The notes below the pieces were generated by a model. The model was not told where the DNA came from. It worked only from the letters and a program-made list of their open reading frames with translations, and ran no database searches. Source: an uncultured Phocaeicola sp. (GTDB lineage Bacteria > Bacteroidota > Bacteroidia > Bacteroidales > Bacteroidaceae). Taken from it: 25,895 bases of DNA. The DNA lies in NCBI GenBank assembly GCA_948566455.1, contig CAOYQO010000032.1, forward strand, positions 1-25,895, in the 5' to 3' direction. This document shows, piece by piece, positions 1 to 8,437 of the stretch (the stretch's first letter is position 1; each line of letters begins with the position of its first letter). The translations under genes were made by a program, and so were the position numbers.

Positions 1-2558
1 ACAGAATTATAAAGATTAACATCGAGGAGGAAATGAAGTCATCGTACATTGACTATTCCATGTCGGTCATCGTTTCGCGTGCCCTTCCGGATGTTAGAGA
101 TGGTTTTAAGCCTGTCCACCGTAGAATTCTCTTCGGGATGATGGGACTGGGAAATACGTCTGATAAACCTTATAAAAAATCAGCCAGAGTTGTAGGTGAA
201 GTATTGGGTAAGTATCACCCGCATGGTGACTCTTCCGTTTACGGTGCATTAGTTCGTATGGCACAGCCTTGGGCAATGCGTTACATGGTGGTAGATGGCC
301 AGGGTAACTATGGTTCGGTAGACGGTGATAGCGCAGCAGCTATGCGTTACACCGAGTGTCGCTTGCGCAAGATTGGTGAAGATATGATGCAAGACCTCGA
401 CAAAGAAACCGTTGATATGCAGAGCAACTTCGACGATTCTTTGCAGGAGCCTACCGTTATGCCTACCCGTATTCCAAACCTTTTGGTAAACGGTGCATCT
501 GGTATTGCTGTAGGTATGGCAACCAATATGCCGACACACAACCTTTCAGAGGTTATTGATGCTTGCATCGCATACATCGAGAACAACGATATCGAGATAG
601 AGGAGTTGATGAACTATGTGAAAGCTCCCGATTTTCCAACAGGAGGATATATATATGGTATGAGTGGCGTACGCGAGGCATATCTTACAGGTCGCGGTCG
701 CGTTATCATGCGTGCAAGAGCAGAAATTGAAACCAGTTCTACGCATGACAAAATTGTCATCACGGAAATCCCGTATGGTGTCAATAAGGCGGAACTGATC
801 AAGAATATTGCTGATTTAGCCAATGATAAGAAGATAGAAGGTATCTCCAATGCCAATGATGAGTCTGACCGTGAAGGTATGCGTATCGTGATTGATATCA
901 AACGTGATGCCAACGCCAGCGTAGTCCTGAATAAGCTCTATAAAATGACGTTGTTACAGACTTCTTTTAGTGTAAACAACGTAGCATTGGTACACGGACG
1001 TCCTCGTTTGCTGAATCTGAAAGACATGATTAAGTACTTCGTAGAACATCGCCATGAGGTAGTTATCCGTCGTACTCAATATGACTTGCGTAAGGCTAAA
1101 GAACGCGCTCATATATTGGAAGGATTAATCATAGCATCAGATAATATCGATGAAGTAATCCGTATCATCCGTGCTGCAAAGACACCTAATGACGCTATTG
1201 CCGGCTTGATAGAACGCTTCCAATTAACTGAAATTCAGTCTCGTGCCATCGTAGAAATGCGTTTGCGCCAATTGACCGGACTGATGCAGGATCAGCTTCA
1301 CGCTGAATATGAAGAAGTAATGAAGATGATTGCTTATTACGAAGAAATTCTTTCGAATGACGAACTTTGCCGCAAAGTTATTACTGATGAATTAATTGAA
1401 GTAAAAGCAAAATACGGAGATGAACGTCGTTCTGAGATTGTTTACTCATCCGAAGAATTCAATCCGGAAGATTTCTATGCAGATGACGAAATGATTATCA
1501 CCATTTCTCATATGGGCTATATTAAACGTACTCCGTTGAGTGAGTTCCGTGCTCAAAACCGTGGTGGAGTAGGCTCTAAGGGTACAGATACCCGCGATGC
1601 AGACTTCATTGAACACATATATCCGGCAACCATGCACAATACCATGATGTTCTTTACTCAAAAGGGTAAGTGCTATTGGCTCAAAGTATATGAAATCCCC
1701 GAAGGTACCAAGAATTCCAAGGGACGTGCCATCCAAAACTTGCTGAATATTGATTCAGACGATGCTGTAAATGCATATCTGCGTGTGAAGAACCTTTCTG
1801 ACACAGACTTCATCAACAGTCATTATGTCTTATTCTGTACCAAGAATGGTGTTATTAAGAAAACATTACTTGAACAGTATTCTCGCCCTCGCCAGAATGG
1901 TGTAAACGCTATTACTATCCGTGAGGACGACCGCGTTATCGAAGTACGTATGACTAACGGTGACAACGAAATTATCATTGCCAATCGTAATGGACGTGCT
2001 ATTCGCTTCCACGAAAGTGCTGTACGCGTTATGGGACGTACTGCAACCGGTGTGCGTGGTATGACGCTTGACGAAGACGGGCAAGATGAAGTCGTTGGAA
2101 TGATTTGCATCAAAGATCCTGAAGCAGAAACCATTATGGTAGTTTCTGAACAAGGCTATGGCAAACGTTCTGATATCGAAGACTACCGTAAGACTAATCG
2201 TGGCGGTAAGGGTGTTAAGACGATGAATATCACCGATAAAACAGGTAAATTGGTAACAATTAAGTCTGTAACAGATGATAATGACTTGATGATTATCAAT
2301 AAATCTGGTATCACCATTCGTCTGAAAGTTGCTGATGTCCGTATTATGGGTCGTGCTACCCAAGGTGTTCGTCTGATCAATCTTGAAAAGAGAAACGATG
2401 AGATCGGTTCAGTATGTAAGGTTACATCAGAAAGTATGGAAGATGAAATACCTGTTGATGATGAAAATTCTCCGATTCCGCCTACTATAAATGAAGTAGA
2501 AGGAGAGGAGAAAGACTATAACTCTGATAATGGAATCAATAATGAAGATGAAGAATAG
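1..2558 (+). CDS. gyrA: DNA gyrase subunit A (5' end outside window)
   Basis: Catalytic subunit of DNA gyrase (A2B2 with GyrB), which introduces negative supercoils using ATP. The reading frame is open from base 3 and encodes RIIKINIEEE before the first visible Met at 33, as expected inside a Bacteroides GyrA N-terminus, so the true start lies upstream of the window. Numbering from the Met at 33: the quinolone-determining segment HPHGDSSVYGALVRMAQ is at 62-78; the active-site tyrosine is Y106 in AAMRYTE; the C-terminal DNA-wrapping pinwheel carries GyrA-box-like motifs at 508-517 (QNRGGVGSKG) and 722-727 (NRGGKG). The last ~40 residues are acidic, as in many GyrA tails. The residue matching E. 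coli D87 is Gly here. ParC is an alternative, but the well-formed pinwheel with box motifs and the acidic tail favour GyrA. The next gene follows after 31 bases, so the two are probably co-transcribed. Confidence 0.96.
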   Translation, partial: RIIKINIEEEMKSSYIDYSMSVIVSRALPDVRDGFKPVHRRILFGMMGLGNTSDKPYKKSARVVGEVLGKYHPHGDSSVYGALVRMAQPWAMRYMVVDGQGNYGSVDGDSAAAMRYTECRLRKIGEDMMQDLDKETVDMQSNFDDSLQEPTVMPTRIPNLLVNGASGIAVGMATNMPTHNLSEVIDACIAYIENNDIEIEELMNYVKAPDFPTGGYIYGMSGVREAYLTGRGRVIMRARAEIETSSTHDKIVITEIPYGVNKAELIKNIADLANDKKIEGISNANDESDREGMRIVIDIKRDANASVVLNKLYKMTLLQTSFSVNNVALVHGRPRLLNLKDMIKYFVEHRHEVVIRRTQYDLRKAKERAHILEGLIIASDNIDEVIRIIRAAKTPNDAIAGLIERFQLTEIQSRAIVEMRLRQLTGLMQDQLHAEYEEVMKMIAYYEEILSNDELCRKVITDELIEVKAKYGDERRSEIVYSSEEFNPEDFYADDEMIITISHMGYIKRTPLSEFRAQNRGGVGSKGTDTRDADFIEHIYPATMHNTMMFFTQKGKCYWLKVYEIPEGTKNSKGRAIQNLLNIDSDDAVNAYLRVKNLSDTDFINSHYVLFCTKNGVIKKTLLEQYSRPRQNGVNAITIREDDRVIEVRMTNGDNEIIIANRNGRAIRFHESAVRVMGRTATGVRGMTLDEDGQDEVVGMICIKDPEAETIMVVSEQGYGKRSDIEDYRKTNRGGKGVKTMNITDKTGKLVTIKSVTDDNDLMIINKSGITIRLKVADVRIMGRATQGVRLINLEKRNDEIGSVCKVTSESMEDEIPVDDENSPIPPTINEVEGEEKDYNSDNGINNEDEE

Positions 2559-2589
2559 ACATAATATTAATTTTAATTTTACAATTATC

Positions 2590-3846
2590 ATGAAAAGAGT
2601 ATTATTTTCAGTGATTTTATTGCTCGCTGCAGGCTTCACTTTCGCTCAAGAAAAGACTGTGAAAGAAGCTAAAAGCATTGCGAATGAAGTAAAGCCGAAC
2701 TTTAATAAGGCCGAACAGCTCATCAATCAAGCCTTGACTAATCCTGAAACAAAGGATAATGCCGACACTTGGGATGTAGCCGGTTTTATTCAAAAAAGGA
2801 TTAATGAGGAGGAAATGAAAGACGCATTTTTGAGAAAACCTTATGATACTCTTAAGGTATACAACAGTGCATTAAACATGTGTAAGTACTACCTTAAATG
2901 TGATGAACTGGCACAGGTTCCAAATGAAAAGGGAAAGATTAAGAACAAGTACAGAAAGGCTAACGCTGCTGCAATTATTGCAGAGCGTCCTAACTTGATC
3001 AATGGAGGTATTCAATACTATAATTTGGAGAAGAACAAAGAAGCATTAGATTTCTTTGGAACTTACATTGAAATAGCTCAAAATCCTATGTTTGAAAAGG
3101 AAAATTTCCTGCAAACAGATACTATTTTACCACAGATTGCATATTATGCAAGTTTGGCAGCGGCTAAAATGGAAGATTACCCTAGCGTTCTGAAATATGC
3201 TCCTTATGCGCAGAATGATAAGGAAGTAGGTCAGTATGCGATGGAATTCATCTCTACAGCTTTAAAAGCACAAGGTGATACTGTTAAGTGGGTTGCTTCT
3301 TTAAAAGAAGGTTTGCAGAAATATCCTCAACATTCATTCTTCTTCGGTCATTTGATTGATTATTATAGCAATAATAATAAATACGATGAAGCTATGCAGT
3401 TTGCTGATGATATGTTGGCTAAAGATCCTAATAATACATTCTATCTGTATGTAAAAGGATATCTTTATCATAATATGTACACTAACCTGAAAAATGAAAA
3501 GAAAGAGCAAGAAGCTGCAGATGCACTCAATAATGCTATCAAGTATTATACTAAGACAACAGAAATAGATCCTAACTACGCAGAAGCATTTTCTAATTTA
3601 GGTTTGATCTACTGTCTGCAAGCACAAGACTTCTCAGAGAAAGCAACAGCAGATGTAAATGATCCTAAGTATAAAGAAGATCAAGCAACTTTGAAAGCTT
3701 TCTATGAAAAAGCAAAACCTTGCTATGAAAAAGCAAGAGCATTGAAGCCTGACCAAAAAGATTTATGGTTGAATGGTTTATACCGAGTATACTACAATTT
3801 GGATATGGGACCTGAATTCGAAGAAATCGAAAAAATGGTTCAATAA
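2590..3846 (+). CDS. Secreted tetratricopeptide-repeat protein
   Basis: A 418-residue protein with a typical signal peptide (MKRVLFSVILLLAAGFTFAQ, cleavage near residue 20) and no later membrane segment, so it is probably periplasmic. The body is alpha-helical. TPR-like pairs are clearest in the second half: a helix pair around a FYLYVKGYLY segment, then AIKYYTKTTEIDPNYAEAFSNLGLIY and AKPCYEKARALKPDQKDLW, each with the small/aromatic pattern and the Asp-Pro or Lys-Pro turn of TPRs. I chose the ATG at 2590 because it puts the signal peptide at the N-terminus; an in-frame ATG at 2530 would overlap gyrA and bury it. The 31-base gap after gyrA and the terminator at 3867 make it the last gene of the gyrA transcript. 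TPRs mediate protein-protein contact; the partner and function are unknown. Confidence 0.88.
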   Translation: MKRVLFSVILLLAAGFTFAQEKTVKEAKSIANEVKPNFNKAEQLINQALTNPETKDNADTWDVAGFIQKRINEEEMKDAFLRKPYDTLKVYNSALNMCKYYLKCDELAQVPNEKGKIKNKYRKANAAAIIAERPNLINGGIQYYNLEKNKEALDFFGTYIEIAQNPMFEKENFLQTDTILPQIAYYASLAAAKMEDYPSVLKYAPYAQNDKEVGQYAMEFISTALKAQGDTVKWVASLKEGLQKYPQHSFFFGHLIDYYSNNNKYDEAMQFADDMLAKDPNNTFYLYVKGYLYHNMYTNLKNEKKEQEAADALNNAIKYYTKTTEIDPNYAEAFSNLGLIYCLQAQDFSEKATADVNDPKYKEDQATLKAFYEKAKPCYEKARALKPDQKDLWLNGLYRVYYNLDMGPEFEEIEKMVQ

Positions 3847-3866
3847 ACACACCAATAGTTTTTAAT

Positions 3867-3901
3867 AAAAAGCCTAATCAACATGGTTGATTAGGCTTTT
3901 T
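3867..3901 (+). terminator. Strong intrinsic terminator after the gyrA-TPR transcript
   Basis: A perfect 16-base inverted repeat (3867-3882 and 3886-3901) with a three-base loop (ATG) and GCC/GGC core, A-rich on the left arm and T-rich on the right, followed by TATTTTTT. It lies 20 bases after the TPR gene. Because the stem is flanked by A and T runs it could also stop transcription from the converging minus-strand gene that ends at 4034. Confidence 0.93.
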
Positions 3902-4033
3902 ATTTTTTAGGAGCTTCGTATTAAATACTTAATTTTCATAATAGGGAAGTATAATAATCTGGTCCAGTGAATACTAGTATTATATATTAAACATAATACC
4001 GATTATTAATTCAAAATGCTTGCGTTATTTATT

Positions 4034-5164
4034 TTAGCTTGGACGCCCATAAATAACTAACAGCGGTGTATCGGAATGAAAAATCATTTTCCGAGCAATA
4101 CCTGGATTAAATAAGCGAGAGAATATATTGCGTTTATAAGTAGTCAACGTAATTATATCAATATGATTAGTTTTTATGTAATTATCTAAGCTATTCAAGA
4201 AATCATCATTCATCACGACATCATAATGAATTTCCAGGTCCGGATACTGTTTTTGAAAATATTCCTTAATACCACCTAATTTAATTTCATTCCAAGTGTC
4301 CTTAACATCTGACAAATGAATCAAAGATACAGAGAAATGAAATGGCTTTAAAGCGGCAATCAAAGAATCGAATGCAATTAAATCTCGTTGATCAAAATTG
4401 GTGATAAATGCAATACGTTTAGCTTCTGCTAGCTGTCTAAATGGAGTATTCTCCGGAATGGCTAAAACTGGTACGCGACTTCGTTCAATTACCTCAGCAG
4501 TTACACTACCAATTAAATCTATATCTTTTTGATTTTTACCACGAGTCCCCATAATCACAATACGTGGCCGATATTCCTTCGAATAACGAAGAATTTCCTC
4601 TTCTGGAATACCTTCACGCAATACACAACTATATTTTACATTCGGAAACTCTCCTGAAGCTACTTTTGCTTTTACCTTATCAGATAAAGTATTTAAGTCT
4701 GCATGAACTTTTTGTAATATGTTTTTTACATTTTCATCGTCTGTAAGCTGATAATTAAAAACATCTCCATAAGGCAATGATGTGGTATAGATTGGTGTAA
4801 AATAAACATGAAGCAGCACAACTTCCGCTCCCATATTCTGAGCAAAATTAAAACCAAACTCACATGCTTTCATTGAATAATTAGAAAAGTCTACGGGAAT
4901 TAAGACCTTGTTACTCTCCTTTTCTACTTTGGGTGACTTCCCTCCCACTACCTCTTCAGAAAGCCAAGCAGAGCTCTCAGTAATCTTCAATGCACGCGGT
5001 AAATCGCTTTCTCTTATACGTAAGCGCACACCTGAAGACACTACAGGTTGTATTTGATTTACATTATGAATATAGGTTTCAATACCTTCATTTTCAAGCA
5101 CATTCTTCAATATCTGAGCTTTTGCATAAGTCAGAATAGCTAAGGTTACTAACTTGTCTTCCAT
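4034..5164 (-). CDS. Universal stress protein with N-terminal DUF2007 domain
   Basis: A 376-residue cytoplasmic protein. Residues 5-65 resemble DUF2007, a small alpha/beta 'putative signal transducing' domain (AQILKNVLENEGIETYIHN followed by a VRLRIRESDLPRALKI strand-helix). Residues 86-238 form a UspA domain with the ATP-binding pattern G-x2-G-x9-G-S (G206, G209, G219, S220). Residues 248-373 form a second UspA-like domain without that pattern. Two Usp domains, one active-looking and one degenerate, is a known layout; the DUF2007 extension suggests a sensory input. The ATG at 5164 is preferred over an in-frame TTG at 5170. A hairpin (5198-5228) lies upstream, between this gene and the helix-turn-helix gene. 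Usp proteins help survival under starvation or stress; the specific signal here is unknown. Confidence 0.88.
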   Translation of the reverse strand: MEDKLVTLAILTYAKAQILKNVLENEGIETYIHNVNQIQPVVSSGVRLRIRESDLPRALKITESSAWLSEEVVGGKSPKVEKESNKVLIPVDFSNYSMKACEFGFNFAQNMGAEVVLLHVYFTPIYTTSLPYGDVFNYQLTDDENVKNILQKVHADLNTLSDKVKAKVASGEFPNVKYSCVLREGIPEEEILRYSKEYRPRIVIMGTRGKNQKDIDLIGSVTAEVIERSRVPVLAIPENTPFRQLAEAKRIAFITNFDQRDLIAFDSLIAALKPFHFSVSLIHLSDVKDTWNEIKLGGIKEYFQKQYPDLEIHYDVVMNDDFLNSLDNYIKTNHIDIITLTTYKRNIFSRLFNPGIARKMIFHSDTPLLVIYGRPS

Positions 5165-5197
5165 AATCAACTGTTTTTACTTTATAAACAAATAAGA

Positions 5198-5228
5198 AAT
5201 CCCAATTGTTTGTCTATCAATTGGGATT
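5198..5228 (-). terminator. Hairpin between the HTH gene and the Usp gene
   Basis: Inverted repeat AATCCCAATTG (5198-5208) and CAATTGGGATT (5218-5228) with a nine-base loop. On the minus strand the stem is followed by a T-rich stretch (ttcttatttg). It lies 20 bases after the stop of the 90-residue protein and 33 bases before the Usp start, so it is either that gene's terminator or an attenuator ahead of the Usp gene. Confidence 0.7.
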
Positions 5229-5247
5229 CATTTATAACTTTCTTTTC

Positions 5248-5520
5248 TTAAGCTCGAACAGGCTCAGCACTGGCATTTATTTCATCTAGAATTTTTAGAG
5301 CTCTATCAAGGACGGTAGTATCATCCAACATAACCAAACCACCATCTGGACCAGGCTCTAAATGTATCCCAACACTCTTACCCTCCTTAAAATTGTGACC
5401 GCCAAAAAAATTTCTAACCGTATCAACGTTCAATCCGAGCTCATCGGCTATTCTATGCATACTACCAGTAGGTAATGAATCTTTAATCCTGCGAAGTTCA
5501 TTAAATGTTATTGTTCTCAT
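5248..5520 (-). CDS. Small helix-turn-helix DNA-binding protein
   Basis: A 90-residue protein whose segment MHRIADELGLNVDTVRNFFG (residues 20-39) reads as a helix-turn-helix: helix, GLN turn, recognition helix. The second half, with GIHLEPGPDGGLVMLDD, looks like a short strand-rich segment followed by a C-terminal helix (VLDRALKILDEIN). I recognise it only as a conserved Bacteroidetes 'DNA-binding protein' without an established function. The ATG at 5520 was chosen because it gives the conserved MRTITFNELRRIKDSLP beginning; an earlier in-frame start at 5559 adds a low-quality extension that falls in the leader. A Bacteroides-type promoter (5571-5601) lies about 50 bases upstream and a hairpin (5198-5228) follows. 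It may regulate itself or the adjacent stress-protein gene; that is inference from position alone. Confidence 0.8.
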   Translation of the reverse strand: MRTITFNELRRIKDSLPTGSMHRIADELGLNVDTVRNFFGGHNFKEGKSVGIHLEPGPDGGLVMLDDTTVLDRALKILDEINASAEPVRA

Positions 5521-5570
5521 ATTTATAAATTTAATGGTTAATAACTCTGTGAGTTTCACTTATCACGCTA

Positions 5571-5601
5571 TAAACTTAAGGAAAAAAAAAGATAAAACAA
5601 A
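5571..5601 (-). promoter_or_regulatory. Candidate Bacteroides-type promoter for the HTH gene
   Basis: On the minus strand, TTTG (plus 5598-5601) is followed 19 bases later by TAAGTTTA (plus 5571-5578), one mismatch from the Bacteroides -7 consensus TAnnTTTG and with the usual -33/-7 spacing. It predicts a leader of about 45 bases. The -33 box lies in the loop of an A/T-rich hairpin (5585-5594/5611-5620). Confidence 0.5.
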
Positions 5602-5628
5602 CTATTTCGGTATCTTTTTTACTAAAAT

Positions 5629-5680
5629 AAAGAAGCCTGTCAAAAGGAGATTTGTATTTTCCCTTTCAACAGGCTTCTTT
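5629..5680 (-). terminator. Terminator of the moxR-bat operon
   Basis: A 12-base perfect inverted repeat (5629-5640 AAAGAAGCCTGT and 5669-5680 ACAGGCTTCTTT) with a further inner A/T-G/C pairing (AAAGG 5643-5647 with CCTTT 5662-5666). On the minus strand it is followed by TTTATTTTAGT, giving a usable U-rich tail. It lies 38 bases after batE, the last gene of the operon. Confidence 0.85.
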
Positions 5681-5718
5681 CTATTATTAACTATCTTATT
5701 ATGAAATAATTACATCTA

Positions 5719-6558
5719 TCAGATAACTTCAACAGATGATGCAGGTACCCATCCTACTTTACCATCTTCTAAGCGGATTTCTTTCCATTCACGCATGGAG
5801 TTATCTTTAATTTCAACCTTCCGTCCCTCATGCAATATGAACAAACTGGTGCCACTTTCACTCGGAGTACTACGTACTGTTACACTTGGAGTTAGTACGA
5901 TAGCACTGTTACGGTTTAATAGCTCATTTTTCTGTTGAAAAGCAAAAACGTTCGCTAATATAACTAATACCAGAAATACTATCCCTGCAATAAATCCTAT
6001 TTTCTTCCACACGATTTGCTTGGAAAAGAAGAAGAAGTAAAGAGATGCAAGCAACAAAAAGAAACAAACAACGCCTACCTTTGCCCAAGCATCCACACTC
6101 AAACAATTAATCAACGATTTCGTCCAGGATACAAAGAAAACCTCGGGTACGGGAATCACTTTATCAATTGTTTTTGCACGAGCAATCTCCAAATTAGCCC
6201 GAATATCAGCATTGCCTGGCTGTATTAAAAGTGCACGCTCATAATTTAAAATGGCTTTTGCTATATCATCAGCCTTATAGTAGCTATTTCCTAAGTTATA
6301 GTATACCTCAGCCGCTTCTCCTTCTTTCAGCAGAGCTTCATATATCTGAATAGCAGAGGCATAATCATTCTTCACATATGCGCTATCTCCTTCTGCTTTT
6401 GTCACACTATTCTCTTGCGCAGCAGCTGAAAATTCAGTGTGTGAACCTATTGTCACCGAATCATTCGCTTGTTGTAATGTATCCGATGCAGTCTGTCCAG
6501 AAGAGGTCAATGCCATTAACAGGCCAACAAAAGTAAAAAACAGTATTTTTTTCATCAT
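5719..6558 (-). CDS. batE: BatE: TPR plus SH3b membrane protein of the Bat operon
   Basis: A 279-residue protein and last gene of the aerotolerance operon. It has a signal peptide (residues 1-21), a TPR region (about 57-124, with YYNLGNSYYKADDIAKAILNY and a LLIQPGNADIRANL repeat), two transmembrane helices (about 159-178 and 186-206) and a C-terminal bacterial SH3-like domain (about 217-279, with VRSTPSESG and GWVPASSVEVI). This order matches BatE of Bacteroides. Two adjacent ATGs (6558 and 6555) follow an unusually good AGGAGG (plus 6563-6568); spacing is 4 or 7 bases, so 6555 may be the one used. Twelve bases separate it from batD. The TPR and SH3b parts should face the periplasm, where SH3b domains often bind peptidoglycan or proteins. 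Confidence 0.88.
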   Translation of the reverse strand: MMKKILFFTFVGLLMALTSSGQTASDTLQQANDSVTIGSHTEFSAAAQENSVTKAEGDSAYVKNDYASAIQIYEALLKEGEAAEVYYNLGNSYYKADDIAKAILNYERALLIQPGNADIRANLEIARAKTIDKVIPVPEVFFVSWTKSLINCLSVDAWAKVGVVCFFLLLASLYFFFFSKQIVWKKIGFIAGIVFLVLVILANVFAFQQKNELLNRNSAIVLTPSVTVRSTPSESGTSLFILHEGRKVEIKDNSMREWKEIRLEDGKVGWVPASSVEVI

Positions 6559-6570
6559 ATAACCTCCTAA

Positions 6571-8415
6571 TTAATGTTTAATCGAATTCTCCATTTTACT
6601 TATTACTGCTAATGAAGCCGAATAGACTTTATCCATAGCCTGATTATCATCGCCAGGAGCAAAACGGGCAAACTCACAATCATTCAATGCAGCCAGGAAT
6701 TCTTTAATCAATGCATCCTCCACTCCATATTTACGAAGTTCCTCTTCAATATTATCTTTTGAAAGTCGAGAAACCGGAATATTCAATTTATCGCTTATAT
6801 ATCCCCAAAGAGCCTTCAAAACTTCGTCATAGAAAACATCTTTTTTATTCTCAGCTAACAACTTACCAGCTAACTTCATACGTTTAACAGCAACCTTATT
6901 TGCCTTTTTCGTACGCATTTTCGCAACGTTAGCATTAGCTGCTATCTGCTTACGGTAAACAATAAAGAAAATGATAAACGCAACGCCAGGTACTAAATAG
7001 AGCAACCAGTACAACATAGAGTCAAAGAAGAAGTCTCCTTTTTGAGAAAGCGTCACATCATTTTGCTTGATGAATCGAATATCCTCATTCAAGACTTTCA
7101 AATCCTCTTTATTCGTAAAGTTAGCAATAGTTTGCGCTGCATTTCCTTCACCTTTCTCTACATGCAATTCATACTCTTCGGTAGTCAATATCTTATAAGT
7201 ACGGGATTTGATATCAAAATAGCTGAATTTCACCGCTGGTATTTTAAATGTTCCGGCATTGCGTGGAATAGCCAGATATTCAATAACCTTACTACCCGAA
7301 AGTCCTGCACTTGTCAGCCTGAATTTATTATCAACTTTAGGGTCATATACCTCGAAGTCATCTGGGAATTTCACCTCAGGATCACCTATTAACTTCAAAT
7401 TACCTGTACCGGAAATGACGAGTTTAATAGTTACAGCATCGTTTGTCTTTACATTAGTACTATTAATGGAAGAAGAAATGCTAAACTCTCCCACTCCACC
7501 GGAAAAATCAGCAGGTTTATCGCCCGGTAAAGGCTTCACATCTACAGTTAGTTTCGGTGTCATCAATGTCTTTTTGACTTCAATGTAGTTACTGCCACCA
7601 TTAAAGAAAGCCTCAAACGGATCAGATACATGAGTAGCTTTAGCAATAGAAGCATCAAAACGTGCCGGATCAATAGTCAAATTACCAGACTGCTGCGGAA
7701 ACAGCACAAATTGCCGGTAAACGGTAGTTTGATAATTCCGTCCCTTATAATGTTCCAAGCTCCATTTTCTATCACCCGGAAGTTCTACTTCTTGCGAATG
7801 AAATCCCTTAAAATCAGGAAGTTTCACATTGTCAAAGCCGCGAAGGTCAACCAAAGTGTAAATTTTATAAGTCAGCAAAAATGCTTCTTGTTCATACACA
7901 TTGGTCTTACTAATAGTAGGTAAAATAAAGAGGTCCTGATTGGAAACAGAAGTTCCTGAAGAAGCACGGCTGGTATTGCCCTGCTGACGACTACTACCTT
8001 CGCCTGAAGAAGCTGCTCCGGCCTGATCTGCTGGCAGAACCTTGATTTGCACAGAATTAGAAACCATCTGATTACCATCGGCTGTAATTGTAGCTCCCGG
8101 AATTGTGAAACTACCCTCAGCAGTAGCCATCAGTATATAAGTGAAAGTAATACTGCTGGTTGAGGTCGATACCCCATTAACTATTTGCATACTACTTTGC
8201 TGAGAGCGACTGGGACCCATCAGTACGTCAAATCCCTTAATAGAGGGAGCACGGAAATCTCTCACCTTCTGTGTAGTCACTGTATATGCCAGTCTGAACT
8301 GGTCTCCCACCGCTACAGCATCAGGAGCTGATGCGGTAAATGACACCTTGTCATCAGCCAAAGCTTGCAGACTGACTACTACCAGTGCTATCCATAAGAA
8401 AATCAATTTTCTCAT
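6571..8415 (-). CDS. batD: BatD: periplasmic Ig-like repeat protein with membrane anchor
   Basis: A 614-residue BatD protein. It has a signal peptide (residues 1-20, ending LQALADD), a long periplasmic region of beta-rich BatD modules (for example FTASAPDAVAVGDQFRLAYT near the start and FSISSSINSTNVKTNDAVTIKL near residue 310), a serine/glycine/glutamine-rich linker (about residues 130-155), a transmembrane helix at about 466-488 (LYWLLYLVPGVAFIIFFIVY), a basic stretch, and a helical cytoplasmic tail ending near ISKMENSIKH. BatD proteins are thought to form a periplasmic scaffold with the VWA proteins BatA and BatB. It sits 22 bases after batC and 12 before batE. Length and layout are normal for the family. 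Confidence 0.92.
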   Translation of the reverse strand: MRKLIFLWIALVVVSLQALADDKVSFTASAPDAVAVGDQFRLAYTVTTQKVRDFRAPSIKGFDVLMGPSRSQQSSMQIVNGVSTSTSSITFTYILMATAEGSFTIPGATITADGNQMVSNSVQIKVLPADQAGAASSGEGSSRQQGNTSRASSGTSVSNQDLFILPTISKTNVYEQEAFLLTYKIYTLVDLRGFDNVKLPDFKGFHSQEVELPGDRKWSLEHYKGRNYQTTVYRQFVLFPQQSGNLTIDPARFDASIAKATHVSDPFEAFFNGGSNYIEVKKTLMTPKLTVDVKPLPGDKPADFSGGVGEFSISSSINSTNVKTNDAVTIKLVISGTGNLKLIGDPEVKFPDDFEVYDPKVDNKFRLTSAGLSGSKVIEYLAIPRNAGTFKIPAVKFSYFDIKSRTYKILTTEEYELHVEKGEGNAAQTIANFTNKEDLKVLNEDIRFIKQNDVTLSQKGDFFFDSMLYWLLYLVPGVAFIIFFIVYRKQIAANANVAKMRTKKANKVAVKRMKLAGKLLAENKKDVFYDEVLKALWGYISDKLNIPVSRLSKDNIEEELRKYGVEDALIKEFLAALNDCEFARFAPGDDNQAMDKVYSASLAVISKMENSIKH

Positions 8416-8437
8416 ATATTATCGTATCTTTTATTAT

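Noticed and set aside
1866..2363. Open frame of 165 codons on the minus strand inside gyrA
   Set aside because: It lies wholly inside a strongly conserved gyrA sequence, has no recognisable family or promoter, and reflects the codon use of gyrA.
2530..2589. Upstream in-frame start of the TPR protein overlapping gyrA
   Set aside because: Would bury the signal peptide 20 residues inside; the ATG at 2590 gives a normal N-terminus.
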